Shown: positions 9,501-18,176, counted from the stretch's first letter. The stretch: 52,798 bases of DNA from Pseudomonadota bacterium (GCA_021324135.1 JAJPJO010000215.1:1-52798); one strand, 5' to 3'. A program made the numbers and translations. Notes: generated by a model not told the origin, from the sequence alone.

Positions 9501-9681
9501 CCGGACCGCTCTGCTCTGATCCCGCTTGGGGTGCTTCACTCTCCGCCTCAGCCTCATCCTCAGCAAGGAACTTCGACCAGCCGAACAGCGACCACTTTTC
9601 TCCACCATCAGACGAGTTGCTGCCTTTGGACTCCTCCGAGTCCTGTGTCTTATTCTCGTCCTTATCAGACTGGCTAGCCAT
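6511..9681 (-). CDS. Large membrane protein: acidic disordered tail, TPR region, orphan MWW/RGFDR domain
   Basis: This 1056-residue protein is not assigned to a known family. Residues 1 to about 480 are highly acidic and low in complexity (Glu, Ala, Ser, Pro), with PAPWL-type motifs repeated (VPAPWLKLA, LPAPWLSLS). Residues about 495-650 form TPR-like helical pairs. A hydrophobic segment near 714-733 (LILSLLLFACGACIFIVL) should cross the membrane. Residues about 740-1000 form a domain with MWWYAGFAQWHY at 843 and FFVRGFDRRG near 930, rich in Cys, and two more membrane helices end the protein. The same domain with the same two helices occurs in the gene at 20839. The start is the ATG at 9681 with AAGGTG well placed; the GTG at 9687 is too close to that site. 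Confidence 0.85.
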   Translation of the reverse strand: MASQSDKDENKTQDSEESKGSNSSDGGEKWSLFGWSKFLAEDEAEAESEAPQAGSEQSGPESMDLNRPEEPEEEAQALPFEEHAADRLESQADLGDETAPPFESGSVDLASEERVVEEQEEAEPILEPDLCASAESDEPFAAAGYEPAGDPESKDAIDPLIAEMESEIGCAPQSEAEPKADASGSNAIDRVLTRTVSSVVAELEEHPPLVICAETLESIKNVEIAAEEPVETPEAADQKQIAEPSPDELVEFESECKAESQDEQSEDVPAPWLKLAQPSNEHEATLAAQAHADEPAVENESEPDLEIEPAQEDGAALPAPWLSLSNAAQASPASAPIDIDWQPGQQNPTWDIPMQSPSAPAAPPEPDAGVETNQDRRESEAVVPLRVSGESNDKPEPKVEKKRADKKKEPGPKFIVNEAGILQSQDSSSDAPVKSAPAPPAHGRPAASATLILPASGDFTPPLAVQNEVRPEAGDLDAGIAYDGGSGSAQTERRKTVDVAEDFEVALKQAHKLYFGGQLESARDHYSVLIQRLEERNEPDPRLLVECMTILADIHVLLDEPQEAVNVLEKAKRVKGGPSIKPEKYLSALLKLAAKYENQEAIAEPIYLEAIKLAADELPKDDPLHERINDAYVQMSKRKLEKNRTVRADDVSSIMRTGAHESMLKRKPTREVAELSAEFESKIKPPTIEMSVTKAVEEISDSTVMRALNSLPMQLILSLLLFACGACIFIVLKPFEQYKLPPLRVELSPKFQTVDGLKVIEFKGGKTVSIYDEGIVEVGKYQLIRGNIEDLFDLLRRHMRTRTVFCRVHEEPSQGKDFTYLCDEEGRKLFPPEGPEQRVVKQMWWYAGFAQWHYKEKHCYPEKTEPWSKCAPGFVYVNPMIGKPVYCTMSTASGAANKLIPNMMAAGAPFPREAAGRPGGINCVVFEKVRFFVRGFDRRGVLICGDKPDKAFYIECTDGLNLTQNYLKAFGDKPPKQGDTSPFRFIIVPEGKELPDHFNLICTYAPPILWCYFAISVLVSLIGFAAKRLRWYHYLTTILSTALLLAWYCLGMGWGN

Positions 9682-9914
9682 CGCCACACCTTAAGCTCTG
9701 CAACAATGAAGTCCCCCGAGCAGCGGCGCAATCACGCTGCTTGGCAGTTGCACAGGCGTCAACTGATGTTCCTTTGCAGCGGTAGGCATCTGACTTAAAC
9801 AAAGAGTGACTTCCAATCAGCCTGAGGGTATGTAAAACGAACTGACCCTTTGCAAATTGTTTTACCCAGCAAGACCACATTTTCTCTATTCAAGATAAGA
9901 GATCATGATGCCGT

Positions 9915-10574
9915 TCAAGGTAATTTGTTGGGTTTAGACCCCTGTGACTTTTCTTTTAAAGCTTTCAACATATCGTTTAAGTTCAAAGTTTCCACAAGCA
10001 TGGCGCTGTCTGCAGGGGCTTTTAGCTTGGCTCTTGCAAAGTCCAGCCTGCCGCGGGCTCGTCTGATCAGAGCAACTCTCACAGCTGGTTGGGCTTGCTC
10101 GTCGCTAGCCGCTAGATAATCAAGCGCGCTTAGCTTGATCGCCAGCCGGCAGAGATCACCCGAACCATTGCCCTGATCTTTTGCCGCGGACAGTCCCTTA
10201 AGATAAATCTTCCTGGCTTCTTCATAGCGACCCCAGTCTCTAAATGTATCAGCCAGCTCTTCCTGCAAGACGAGCCAATCGCCCTGTCCATTTACCTGCT
10301 CCAGGCAATCGCTGATCAGGCGTGCCGCTTCGGAATACTTACCGGACTGATTAAGCAATTTTTGCAGCTCGAGCGTGCCTTTAATCATGGCGGCTTTATC
10401 GCCACCGGCTCGGGCGGCTTGCCAGTCATTCTCTTTGATGGAGAATTCTTTGGCTGAAAAGGTGGGGATGATTTTCTGGGGAAGGAGACGTTCATCAAAT
10501 CCGACTTTGCAAGCGGCTAGCAGAACGAGCACGACGGCGACCACAAAAAGGTGCCCCTCTGATCTATTTGACAG
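9915..10574 (-). CDS. TPR-containing lipoprotein, likely CTG start
   Basis: The protein has a lipobox LLAAC and TPR-like helices, with family unknown. The only ATG/GTG/TTG start (GTG 10544) would give a signal peptide without a charged or polar n-region. An in-frame CTG at 10574 is preceded by a perfect AGGAGG (10582-10587) at seven bases and gives SNRSEGHLFVVAVVLVLLAAC, a complete lipoprotein signal peptide. I therefore extend the gene to 10574 (219 residues); the start codon is an inference. The mature part contains helical repeats (GKYSEAARLISDCLEQ; GRYEEARKIYLKGL). It is upstream of the large membrane protein on the same strand (233-base spacer) and divergent from the GT-C genes. Confidence 0.8.
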   Translation of the reverse strand: MSNRSEGHLFVVAVVLVLLAACKVGFDERLLPQKIIPTFSAKEFSIKENDWQAARAGGDKAAMIKGTLELQKLLNQSGKYSEAARLISDCLEQVNGQGDWLVLQEELADTFRDWGRYEEARKIYLKGLSAAKDQGNGSGDLCRLAIKLSALDYLAASDEQAQPAVRVALIRRARGRLDFARAKLKAPADSAMLVETLNLNDMLKALKEKSQGSKPNKLP

Positions 10575-10581
10575 CGTGCGT

Positions 10582-10587
10582 CCTCCT
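10582..10587 (-). promoter_or_regulatory. Ribosome binding site supporting a CTG start
   Basis: AGGAGG on the minus strand, seven bases before CTG 10574. It is 37 bases from the next possible start (GTG 10544), too far to serve it. Confidence 0.6.
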
Positions 10588-10679
10588 CTCTCGATGTAAA
10601 GCCAATGATCGAGCGATCAAAATAGTTTATCATAGCCGGATTGACTCTGCATGAAGACGAACAAGGCAATGCAGCAAAG

Positions 10680-12584
10680 ATGAACGCGATAACTCTCAGC
10701 AAGCGGCAAATTGCATTTCTGCTCGTTCTGCTACTGATTCTGGCATTTGTTTATGTCTCTCTGCAGGCACCATGGGCGACGGCATCGCTGATCACCGACC
10801 ATGCCGATCAGGAATTGCTCCGCCTCGTGCCCCGGATTTTCAGCCAATTTTTGATCGCATCCATAGGCAGTACGGCACCGCTTCTTCTCTATCTTTATGC
10901 CGGGCGAAGCCAGATCCGTACGCTTAACAGTCGTCAGTTTTTTCTCGAGTGCGCGATCTTTCTCTGCCTCTACTTCGTCGTTGTCACGACTCGATTTCTG
11001 CAATTTCCGATTGCCCAGGATGATGCTTATCACGATTACAAATATGTGCAAAACTGGCTCTCATTCAAGACTCTGGATTACAATCAGGGCGAGCACGTGC
11101 TCGGCTATACTTCCCATCTTCATCTCATACTCTTGTTCGTTCTCGCACTGGCTTCCAGCACGCACGATATAGCCCTGCTCTCTCCGATTGTCAATGCCGC
11201 CTTCAGCTGTCTTGTATTTATCGCACTGCATGCCCTCTGCCTGCGCATTTTTCCCGACAGGAGACAGGCGTTATTGGCATGTGCCGCTTTTGCATTCTCA
11301 AAATACGATGCCATGGAAGTATCCGACGGCAAAGAAACAGCGCTCGTGCAGCTGCTCATCGTTTTCTCCCTGTTATCGCAAACCGCCCAGAGATGGGGAT
11401 GGCATGCCTGGTCCGCTACTCTTCTCTTTCTAACTCGACCGGAAGGCCTCATCTGGCTGGTATTGAATGCGGTGCACGATCTGAGGGCGCAGGGCAGCAG
11501 AATTTTGAAATTTTGGCTATTTCCCTTGCTCTTGATCGGCATCATCTACGGGATCATTTTTTTCCATTATTCCACCGTCATTCCGCACGGAGCCCTGGGA
11601 AGATCGGCGATGTTTCAATCGGTGTTCGAGCCGGCCAACCGGGCGCCTGGATACATACTGACGACGCTGGGTTATGAAACTTTCGGCGATATCGTGCTCC
11701 CGCCTCTAACACTGGTCGATGCGATTTTCGATAAGTGTTTTAAGATAGCTGATTACCTGGTCGCCCAGACCTGGTTTGCACGCATACTGCAAGGAGCGTT
11801 AGCTTTATTGGCTCTGGGACTGGCATCGCGCAGCATACCGGATCTGCGAATTTATTTTTATTCGCTCAGTTTCATGCTGATATTTTTTGTCGCAACTAAT
11901 CCATGGACATTTACATGGTACTACAGCTGGTTCTCACTGGTGCCACCGCTTTTGGTGGCATTTGCCGGCGGTTATGTTCTCAATCTCCGCATTCCCCGCT
12001 ATCAGGCACTAGCCAAGCTGGCTCTGGGCGGTGTCTTGATATATATAGTCGCTCACGACGCCATCTGGAGCAAACATGTGCTCATGCAAAGCAACGACTT
12101 GCCCCGGCTTTTGACATACAAGAAGGCGAGCGATTATTTGAATATATACTGTCAAGATGCAAATACACTGGCCAGCTACGAACCGGGCGTGCTCGGTTAT
12201 TACTATACAGGCAGGGCAAAGATGATCGATCTGGGCGGACTGCTGTCCGACGAGCCCTTGAGATTCTACCCGGTGCCCGCCTGCGACATGACCCGGCGAC
12301 TGGTGTGGGGATCGATTCCGCCGGAGGCGGTGCTGAAACTGAAGCCCGATTGCTTCGTGACGCTCGATTGCTTTTGCGATAATGGTCTCTTCAAAAACGA
12401 TGCCTTCCTGTCGCAGTACAGACTGGTTCGCTTCTGGCCGTGCAGCACATGGGGGTCGAACGGCCTGTATGTCTTCATCAAGATGGACAGCCTGACCAGA
12501 AATCCGAACTTCAAACCTTTCCAGGAGGAGCTGAGCTCTTCAGCTCCGCAGAAGTCAAGCCAAGATCGTGCTTCTCATAAATGA
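10680..12584 (+). CDS. GT-C fold membrane glycosyltransferase (first of a tandem pair)
   Basis: A polytopic membrane protein of 634 residues with about ten hydrophobic helices. FPIAQDDAYHDY with Asp114-Asp115 after the first helices is the GT-C acidic catalytic motif, followed by an YN-GEHVLGYTSHLHL segment like that of arabinofuranosyl- and mannosyl-transferases that use polyprenyl-phosphate sugars. TRPEGLIW, PHGALGRSAMF and NPWTFTWYYSWF recur in its neighbour. A C-terminal extracytoplasmic part has DLGGLLS, FYPVP and VWGSIPPE. It should move a sugar from a lipid carrier onto a glycan or protein outside the cytoplasm. Start: ATG 10680 (MNAITL) is preferred over TTG 10641 because the hydrophobic segment follows directly; neither has a good ribosome site. 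Confidence 0.85.
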   Translation: MNAITLSKRQIAFLLVLLLILAFVYVSLQAPWATASLITDHADQELLRLVPRIFSQFLIASIGSTAPLLLYLYAGRSQIRTLNSRQFFLECAIFLCLYFVVVTTRFLQFPIAQDDAYHDYKYVQNWLSFKTLDYNQGEHVLGYTSHLHLILLFVLALASSTHDIALLSPIVNAAFSCLVFIALHALCLRIFPDRRQALLACAAFAFSKYDAMEVSDGKETALVQLLIVFSLLSQTAQRWGWHAWSATLLFLTRPEGLIWLVLNAVHDLRAQGSRILKFWLFPLLLIGIIYGIIFFHYSTVIPHGALGRSAMFQSVFEPANRAPGYILTTLGYETFGDIVLPPLTLVDAIFDKCFKIADYLVAQTWFARILQGALALLALGLASRSIPDLRIYFYSLSFMLIFFVATNPWTFTWYYSWFSLVPPLLVAFAGGYVLNLRIPRYQALAKLALGGVLIYIVAHDAIWSKHVLMQSNDLPRLLTYKKASDYLNIYCQDANTLASYEPGVLGYYYTGRAKMIDLGGLLSDEPLRFYPVPACDMTRRLVWGSIPPEAVLKLKPDCFVTLDCFCDNGLFKNDAFLSQYRLVRFWPCSTWGSNGLYVFIKMDSLTRNPNFKPFQEELSSSAPQKSSQDRASHK

Positions 12585-12652
12585 GATCCGGGATTAAATA
12601 AAGGCTCAGGTTGGAAAGATTCCAAAGGCTGATCAAAAAGTTCGAGTGACTG

Positions 12653-14554
12653 ATGGCTCTATTCCAGAATCTGAAATGTTCTCGCTCATACGTGGCGGTC
12701 CTCATCGTACAACTTCTGGTTATTCTGCCGTTCGCTCTGCTTTCAATTTTCTGGTCCAGAATCAGCAACGTCCTTACAGATCCATCTTTCTCCGCCGATC
12801 TCACGCGCCTGATACCGGGCATCTTGAGCCGCTATAACATCGGCATGACTCTTGCATTTATCGTTTTTTCAATCTTCTCCTTCTTGCAAAGCAAAAACGT
12901 TGAGCGCATCAATGCCCGCCAAATTGCCTTGCTCGCCTGTCTCGCTTTCTTCTTTTTCTGGCAGATCGCTCTGTGCATCCTGCAGTTTCCAATCTGCACC
13001 GATGACACATACATCGACTTCCGATACGTCTACAAGTGGGTAAACGGTTTGGGCTTCGACTACAACGTCAACCAGCGGATTATGGGCTTCTCGTCGCCGC
13101 TGCACCTGGCTCTTCTCAGTCTCACCTGCTTGATTTTTAATCGCCACGACATCGCCCTGGTTTCGCAAATGCTAAATGCCGCGCTGATCGGGGCTTCTTA
13201 TTTGCTTTTGTTTCAAACCACCAGGCGCTCTTTCCAGAGTGATGCCCTGGCAGTGCTCGCGGCTGTAATTTTCGCCACCAGTCCGCTCAACCTCTCGCAC
13301 AGCATTATCGGCAAGGAGGGGCCGCTGGTGATCCTGCTCATGATTGCCTCTTTCTGGGCATCTACCCTGGAAAAGCCATCCCTGCTGGCATGGAGCGCGG
13401 CAGCACTGGCCATGACCAGACCCGAAGGCCTCATCTGGTACATCGCGGCATTCATTTGCCGACTGGTGAAAGCGGGCAAGCCGGGCATGAAGATCTGGTT
13501 GCTGCCATCAATTGTCCTGGCGATCTTTTATGCCTGTTTGTATTTTTACTTCGGAACTCTGATGCCTCATGGGGCAATCGGCAGAGCCACCATGTTCCAC
13601 GCCATCTGGGAAGCCAGCGACCTGACTTGTTTTTACATCCTCGAGCATTGCGGAGCGGAGACTTTTGCGCACAGCCTCGCCGTTATCTTCGCGCCCAATC
13701 TGGAGACATATAAAATCGCCTGGGCCCTCCAGGGCTGTATAGCCTTCCTTCTCCTCTTCGAATTGTCACGCCGCAACAAATGGCTCACGATGTATGCTTG
13801 CGCGAGCATCGCATTGCTTTTCTTTTTTGCCTGGTTCAACCCCTGGGTATTCCCGTGGTACTACAGCTGGTTCGCTCTCGTTGCACCGCTGGTAATACCA
13901 CTTGTAGCCAGGGCCGTCTGCCCTTTGCTGAAGAACTTGAAAGCTTATCCATCGATGCTGTTCGTTTCGGGACTCTGCCTTCTCTGCACTGTGAGCGCCT
14001 TCATCGCCGATCTGCCGCCGGCTCGTTTGATGTTTCTGGGTGAGCATGGCATTGAAGCGACGATCTGGCCGATGTTCAAAACGCTCCGTTCCTACCCGTT
14101 CGCCTGGGGCGAAGGGCAAGAGCGTTTACTCTTGTACAAAAAGGCGGCGGAATATTTGTCCCATAGACCCGGTACACTGGCGACATGGGAGCCCGGCTTG
14201 CTGGGGTATCTGATGCCGGAGCGCCAGATTCTCGATTTAGGAGGTCTGCTCTCCAATGATGTTTTGAAGTTTTATCCAGTGCCGGTAGGGCAGCGCACCA
14301 GAATGATTGTCTGGGGTTCCATACCGCCCGAGAGTGTAGTCGAGTTGAAACCGGACTGGGTAATCTTCCTGGACAGCTTTGCCGACAACGGACTTTTGTC
14401 GGACAATCGATTTCTCGAGACATACGACCTGGAAAAATTCTGGCCCGGCAAGATCTGGGGCGGCAACGGCGTTTATTTATACAGGCGAGCGAGCGACTCT
14501 GAGGGAAAGCCGTCGCAGCCAGGCAAACAGGAGTCACCACATGCTGAGACCTGA
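12653..14554 (+). CDS. GT-C fold membrane glycosyltransferase (second of a tandem pair)
   Basis: A 633-residue paralogue of the preceding gene, alike over its whole length. The catalytic motif is CTDDTYIDFRY (Asp117-Asp118), followed by YNVNQRIMGFSSPLHL, the TRPEGLIW loop, MPHGAIGRATMF, NPWVFPWYYSWF, and the same C-terminal signature (LDLGGLLS, FYPVP, VWGSIPPE, DNGLLSDN). The second copy keeps all catalytic features, so both are probably active with different donors or acceptors. ATG 12653 overlaps no other gene; the spacer from the first copy is only 68 bases, so they are likely cotranscribed. Its last 14 bases overlap the start of the TPR gene. Confidence 0.87.
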   Translation: MALFQNLKCSRSYVAVLIVQLLVILPFALLSIFWSRISNVLTDPSFSADLTRLIPGILSRYNIGMTLAFIVFSIFSFLQSKNVERINARQIALLACLAFFFFWQIALCILQFPICTDDTYIDFRYVYKWVNGLGFDYNVNQRIMGFSSPLHLALLSLTCLIFNRHDIALVSQMLNAALIGASYLLLFQTTRRSFQSDALAVLAAVIFATSPLNLSHSIIGKEGPLVILLMIASFWASTLEKPSLLAWSAAALAMTRPEGLIWYIAAFICRLVKAGKPGMKIWLLPSIVLAIFYACLYFYFGTLMPHGAIGRATMFHAIWEASDLTCFYILEHCGAETFAHSLAVIFAPNLETYKIAWALQGCIAFLLLFELSRRNKWLTMYACASIALLFFFAWFNPWVFPWYYSWFALVAPLVIPLVARAVCPLLKNLKAYPSMLFVSGLCLLCTVSAFIADLPPARLMFLGEHGIEATIWPMFKTLRSYPFAWGEGQERLLLYKKAAEYLSHRPGTLATWEPGLLGYLMPERQILDLGGLLSNDVLKFYPVPVGQRTRMIVWGSIPPESVVELKPDWVIFLDSFADNGLLSDNRFLETYDLEKFWPGKIWGGNGVYLYRRASDSEGKPSQPGKQESPHAET

Positions 14555-15251
14555 AGCTCCAAGCCGGGCGCAAATCCGAAGTGTCGCACTATATATGGTG
14601 GCATTGCTGGCTGTCTTATTCGCTCTCTTCAAGGCAGAAACGTGCCTGCGCATAGCGGGCAAGAGCAATATGATCGCTACTCTCTCGTCCAGCCAAACGC
14701 AGGAGCAGATCGCCAATGCTGACAAGAAACCCGACGAGGCGTTCAATCAGATGCTCGGCACGCTGATCAAGCACGGCCGCTTTCGCGAAGTCAGTGAATT
14801 GGTCGGCAAGCGATTGAGCGAGCCGCGATTCAATTCAACCAGCCCCGTGCCCGACAAAAACATCGCCGAGAAAGCGTACCTCCTCAAAGCCATGGCCGAT
14901 TGCGCCATGCGCCAGAGAGATTTCAAAAATGCGCGTCTATATCTGGAGGAGGCGCGATCACTTGCCGAGGCCAAGCACGACCTCGCGCAAGAATTCGACA
15001 TAGCCGATTCGTTCATGGCCTTGGCTGCACAAGGACACAAGTTCAGCCGCTCGAAGGAAGGCAGACTTTTCTATGCGGCGCTTTTCGACAAAAGTTTAGC
15101 GCGAGCAAACGAGATCAGCACAATGTCGTCATTAGACCCAGCCAGAAAACGCCGTTTAAAAAATCATGCCAAAATTGCCCTTCTGGAATTCGGCAGGCTG
15201 CTTGAGGTCGAGAACTACGATCCTGAGCCAAGCAAGGAATTTAGCCGCTAA
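14541..15251 (+). CDS. One-pass membrane protein with TPR-like helices
   Basis: A 236-residue protein of unknown family. AGGAG (14529-14533) lies seven bases before ATG 14541, which fixes the start inside the end of the GT-C gene and implies translational coupling. A membrane segment near residues 14-36 (VALYMVALLAVLFALF) is followed by a soluble helical part (DFKNARLYLEEARSLAEA) that looks like TPR repeats, probably outside the cytoplasm. The coupling suggests it works with the glycosyltransferases, perhaps as a scaffold; this is inference. It resembles in layout the TPR lipoprotein at 9915. Confidence 0.78.
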   Translation: MLRPEAPSRAQIRSVALYMVALLAVLFALFKAETCLRIAGKSNMIATLSSSQTQEQIANADKKPDEAFNQMLGTLIKHGRFREVSELVGKRLSEPRFNSTSPVPDKNIAEKAYLLKAMADCAMRQRDFKNARLYLEEARSLAEAKHDLAQEFDIADSFMALAAQGHKFSRSKEGRLFYAALFDKSLARANEISTMSSLDPARKRRLKNHAKIALLEFGRLLEVENYDPEPSKEFSR

Positions 15252-15332
15252 ACTCACCAGTTACTCACACTTCATATGATAGGATGGGATCACTGAGGCG
15301 AACGTTTCTTTGCTGGGCGTCGGATTACTATC

Positions 15333-17534
15333 ATGAAGAATTCAGGGCGAAGATCTCGTCGCAAGACGAGGGAAATAGGTCAGATCGCGACCGCACTCAA
15401 CTTGTTCATCGGTTTGATGATCGTCGGCGTGCTCGCCATTTTCGCTTACGAGCTCAGCCGGATTTTGCTGGTTCGCGAGCAGTTGAAAACCTGTGTTGAT
15501 ATTGCCGCGCTTTCCGGAGAAGGAACGCTTCTCTCATCAACGCAGCCATTCACGACCGCTCAGAGCGAAGCGCAGCAAACCGCGCTCACCATGTTCGGCC
15601 GAAACACGATTTTAGGATCCTCGATGAACAGCGTCACGCAGGTAGCCAGTCCGACCGCTCTGGCGCCGCCGGCTGGTCAGGCGCAACTATATTTTGAATG
15701 GATAGATCCGGTTTCCGGCACGGTCGGCGGTCCGACTTCCAATGTCTTGCGAGTAACCGGCGCGTATTCATATCAAGTCTTCGGCGGCAGCTTCATGGGC
15801 ATCGGCAACACCGTCTACACGGTGGCGGTGGGCACCACTGCATCGTTGCCGGCCATCGACCTTTATGTCTGCCTCGATCTCTCCAGTTCGATGGACGACC
15901 AGACACCGGTCACCTGGGTGCAGCGTTACTGGGACCCTACTGCCAATGGAGGAGTGGGAGCACCAAAATATGGCGTGCCGGTCGGACCACCATCAGGCAG
16001 CGGCACGCTGGCAACAAGCGGCTGCCCGACTCTGAACGGACAGCCGCAAAATGGTTTGCCGCCCCAAAACCTCGACGCGAGCCAATCAGCCAATGCCGTG
16101 CCCTGCAACAAATGCTTTAGCGAGGTGCAGGCGGTTAATTATCCAACGGCGCAGACCGCTCCATTAAGAGGTCTGACTGATATGGGGGCGCCGCCGGGCG
16201 ATCACCCGCCGCCACAGGGCGTCGGAACAGGAGGTTTAGTGGTTGGCAGTCCGGCGGGCGGCCACGGCAAGTACAGTGCGCTCACTTTCCATGTTAAAGA
16301 GCAGGATTCCTTTGATCCCATTCTCGAGCGTGCCGATGGAGAAAAGGAGACGGAATCCGGCAGTGCCGGCGGGGTCGAGCGGAGCGACGGGGCTGTTGAG
16401 GAGAGCGATGAAATCTCAAATGAGGAGAACATCACTGATGGTCCTCAGCAAAGAAAAGGAATCGGCGTGCGCAAGGCTTATGCGCATCCTGATGCCATGC
16501 CCTGGGAAGCGGTAGCCTCGGCGCAGGGAACCAGCCCGTCCTATCCGCCCTGCACATTCACTCACTTAATCGTCAACATCGACGGCAATATTCCCTTTGG
16601 CGGCTACAGCGCCATGGGCTACAATTACCCGACTCTGGGCAGCGTGGTCGAGGCCTCGATCGGCAATCTGGAGAGCAGTGCTGCCGCCTCGGCTGCCGGT
16701 CTCGATTTGACCGCCCTGGGCGTGACGCCGCAGGCCGGCTATCAAACCGCCTACCAGATTCTTGCCGCCCAGCAAGTGCAACCGCTGGCAACAGTTGAGA
16801 ACACCCTGAACACATTCATAACCAAGATCCGCTACTCGACCGATCCTCACTTCGGATTCGTTGCCTTCACCGATGTGGCAGGAAACGCTCCAGCCGACAG
16901 ATACTACGATTACAACGTGTCCTGGGCCTATCCTCAGGGCGGAATCGGCAACTTCCCGCTGCCCGCCTATCACGTCAGCCAGGCAAACAATAACTATGCG
17001 CAGATATCGAGCACGCTGACCATACCCACGACAAACGGGCCGACATCGAACATGCTCGTGGCCAGCGGCGGTACAAATACCGCCCAGGCGTTGGCCAATG
17101 CTTTGAATCATCTCAGCCCCAGCGGCGGGGCCTCGACGACCAGGCAGGGTGCTGCTCGGGCAATCGTTCTGGTCACTGATGGACTGCCGACTTTCGATCT
17201 GAGCGGCAACGGCTACAACACTCCGCCGCCCGCCAACACACCGGCGCAAAACGATGCTCAGACCATTGCCAACCAGGCATCGGCGGCTGGAATTCCTATA
17301 TATGTCGTCGCCCTCAGTCAGTCAGGGGCACTGGACGGCTATATGGATACCACTTACTCCGATACCGCTCCTGGTGGACTGTCATACATATCCGGTCACG
17401 GGGCAAAATATTATCGAGTCGATTGGAATAGTCCGAATCAAACCTCAAAAGATCTGAATGCAGTTTTTGGAAACGTTGCCAGACAGCTCTGCAGCTTAGT
17501 CTCAACCACCAATATCCTCACGGGAAACTACTGA
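15333..17534 (+). CDS. TadG-like pilus-associated protein with a split von Willebrand A domain
   Basis: A 733-residue protein that begins like TadG/TadE: a basic start, then a single membrane helix (LNLFIGLMIVGVLAIFAYELSRILL) and DIAALSGEG. A von Willebrand factor A metal site is present in pieces: DxSxS at Asp182/Ser184/Ser186 (DLSSSMDD), the Thr motif GGTNTAQAL at Thr581, and VTDGLP with Asp616. About 330 extra residues sit between the first and second parts, rich in Gly, Pro and acidic residues and holding a CxxC (CNKC). TadG-type vWA proteins act in Flp/Tad pilus systems, anchored in the inner membrane with the domain outside. No TadA ATPase, TadB/C or secretin is in this window. The ATG at 15333 has only a weak ribosome site. 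Confidence 0.85.
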   Translation: MKNSGRRSRRKTREIGQIATALNLFIGLMIVGVLAIFAYELSRILLVREQLKTCVDIAALSGEGTLLSSTQPFTTAQSEAQQTALTMFGRNTILGSSMNSVTQVASPTALAPPAGQAQLYFEWIDPVSGTVGGPTSNVLRVTGAYSYQVFGGSFMGIGNTVYTVAVGTTASLPAIDLYVCLDLSSSMDDQTPVTWVQRYWDPTANGGVGAPKYGVPVGPPSGSGTLATSGCPTLNGQPQNGLPPQNLDASQSANAVPCNKCFSEVQAVNYPTAQTAPLRGLTDMGAPPGDHPPPQGVGTGGLVVGSPAGGHGKYSALTFHVKEQDSFDPILERADGEKETESGSAGGVERSDGAVEESDEISNEENITDGPQQRKGIGVRKAYAHPDAMPWEAVASAQGTSPSYPPCTFTHLIVNIDGNIPFGGYSAMGYNYPTLGSVVEASIGNLESSAAASAAGLDLTALGVTPQAGYQTAYQILAAQQVQPLATVENTLNTFITKIRYSTDPHFGFVAFTDVAGNAPADRYYDYNVSWAYPQGGIGNFPLPAYHVSQANNNYAQISSTLTIPTTNGPTSNMLVASGGTNTAQALANALNHLSPSGGASTTRQGAARAIVLVTDGLPTFDLSGNGYNTPPPANTPAQNDAQTIANQASAAGIPIYVVALSQSGALDGYMDTTYSDTAPGGLSYISGHGAKYYRVDWNSPNQTSKDLNAVFGNVARQLCSLVSTTNILTGNY

Positions 17535-17597
17535 CGTTCAAAAAAATGCTGGCAGAGTTTGAGCGCCGCTCACCCCCGATAAATTGAACAGGAAACC

Positions 17598-18176
17598 ATG
17601 GCAGTTGGAAGAAAAACGAAGCGCAATTTGATCGGCACGAGCATGGCTGAAATGCCGCTTGCTCTCTGGATTGTGATTATGGCGATGGCATTCCCTTTGA
17701 TTGTTATGGTGATGCTCTCGGTCAAATTCGGTTTCTTCTGGAATGCCGCCCGCGATGCGTGCAAACAAGCAGCCTCCGCCCAGACTTTTAAAAACGCGCC
17801 GCCTGACGGAACCTTGTCCGCCATGGATACTGCCGAATCTGTGGCTAACATGGCAGCATCCTCATTCTCGGGCATATCGCTTGTTCCCGGGCCGGATGGT
17901 CGCGTGGCTCAGGTGAGCATAATAAAAACGGATCTGACCACCCAAACGCCGAGCGTTCTATCAGCCGACCAGCCGCTGAGCGGAGCGAACGCCCCGCCCG
18001 ATCCGGAAAATTTCTATTATTCGATCCAGGTGCAATTGACAGGCGATATTCAGCCGTTCATTCAACATCCCGGCGTTCAGTTCGGCGGTCCGCAAGTGCC
18101 GGGGTTGACGGCTCCCTTTCGCGTCACCTGCTCTTCGCAGTTCCCGTTTGAGAACGTGCAGGGTCTGGATGATTGA
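17598..18176 (+). CDS. TadE-like pseudopilin
   Basis: A 192-residue protein with a basic N-terminus and a TadE-like segment: GTSMAEMPLALWIVIMAMAF, a prepilin-like hydrophobic helix with Glu five residues after the Gly. The extracytoplasmic part is short and beta-prone. TadE family proteins are minor pseudopilins of the Tad/Flp system and are processed by a prepilin peptidase. It lies 63 bases after the TadG-like gene and overlaps the frame of the next TadE-like gene, so the three form one unit. The ATG at 17598 is preceded by AACAGGA at a suitable distance. Confidence 0.82.
   Translation: MAVGRKTKRNLIGTSMAEMPLALWIVIMAMAFPLIVMVMLSVKFGFFWNAARDACKQAASAQTFKNAPPDGTLSAMDTAESVANMAASSFSGISLVPGPDGRVAQVSIIKTDLTTQTPSVLSADQPLSGANAPPDPENFYYSIQVQLTGDIQPFIQHPGVQFGGPQVPGLTAPFRVTCSSQFPFENVQGLDD

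Noticed and set aside
9126..9677. 183-codon plus-strand frame
   Set aside because: Shadow of the acidic low-complexity tail on the other strand; Pro/Arg/Ser-rich by reverse codon bias.
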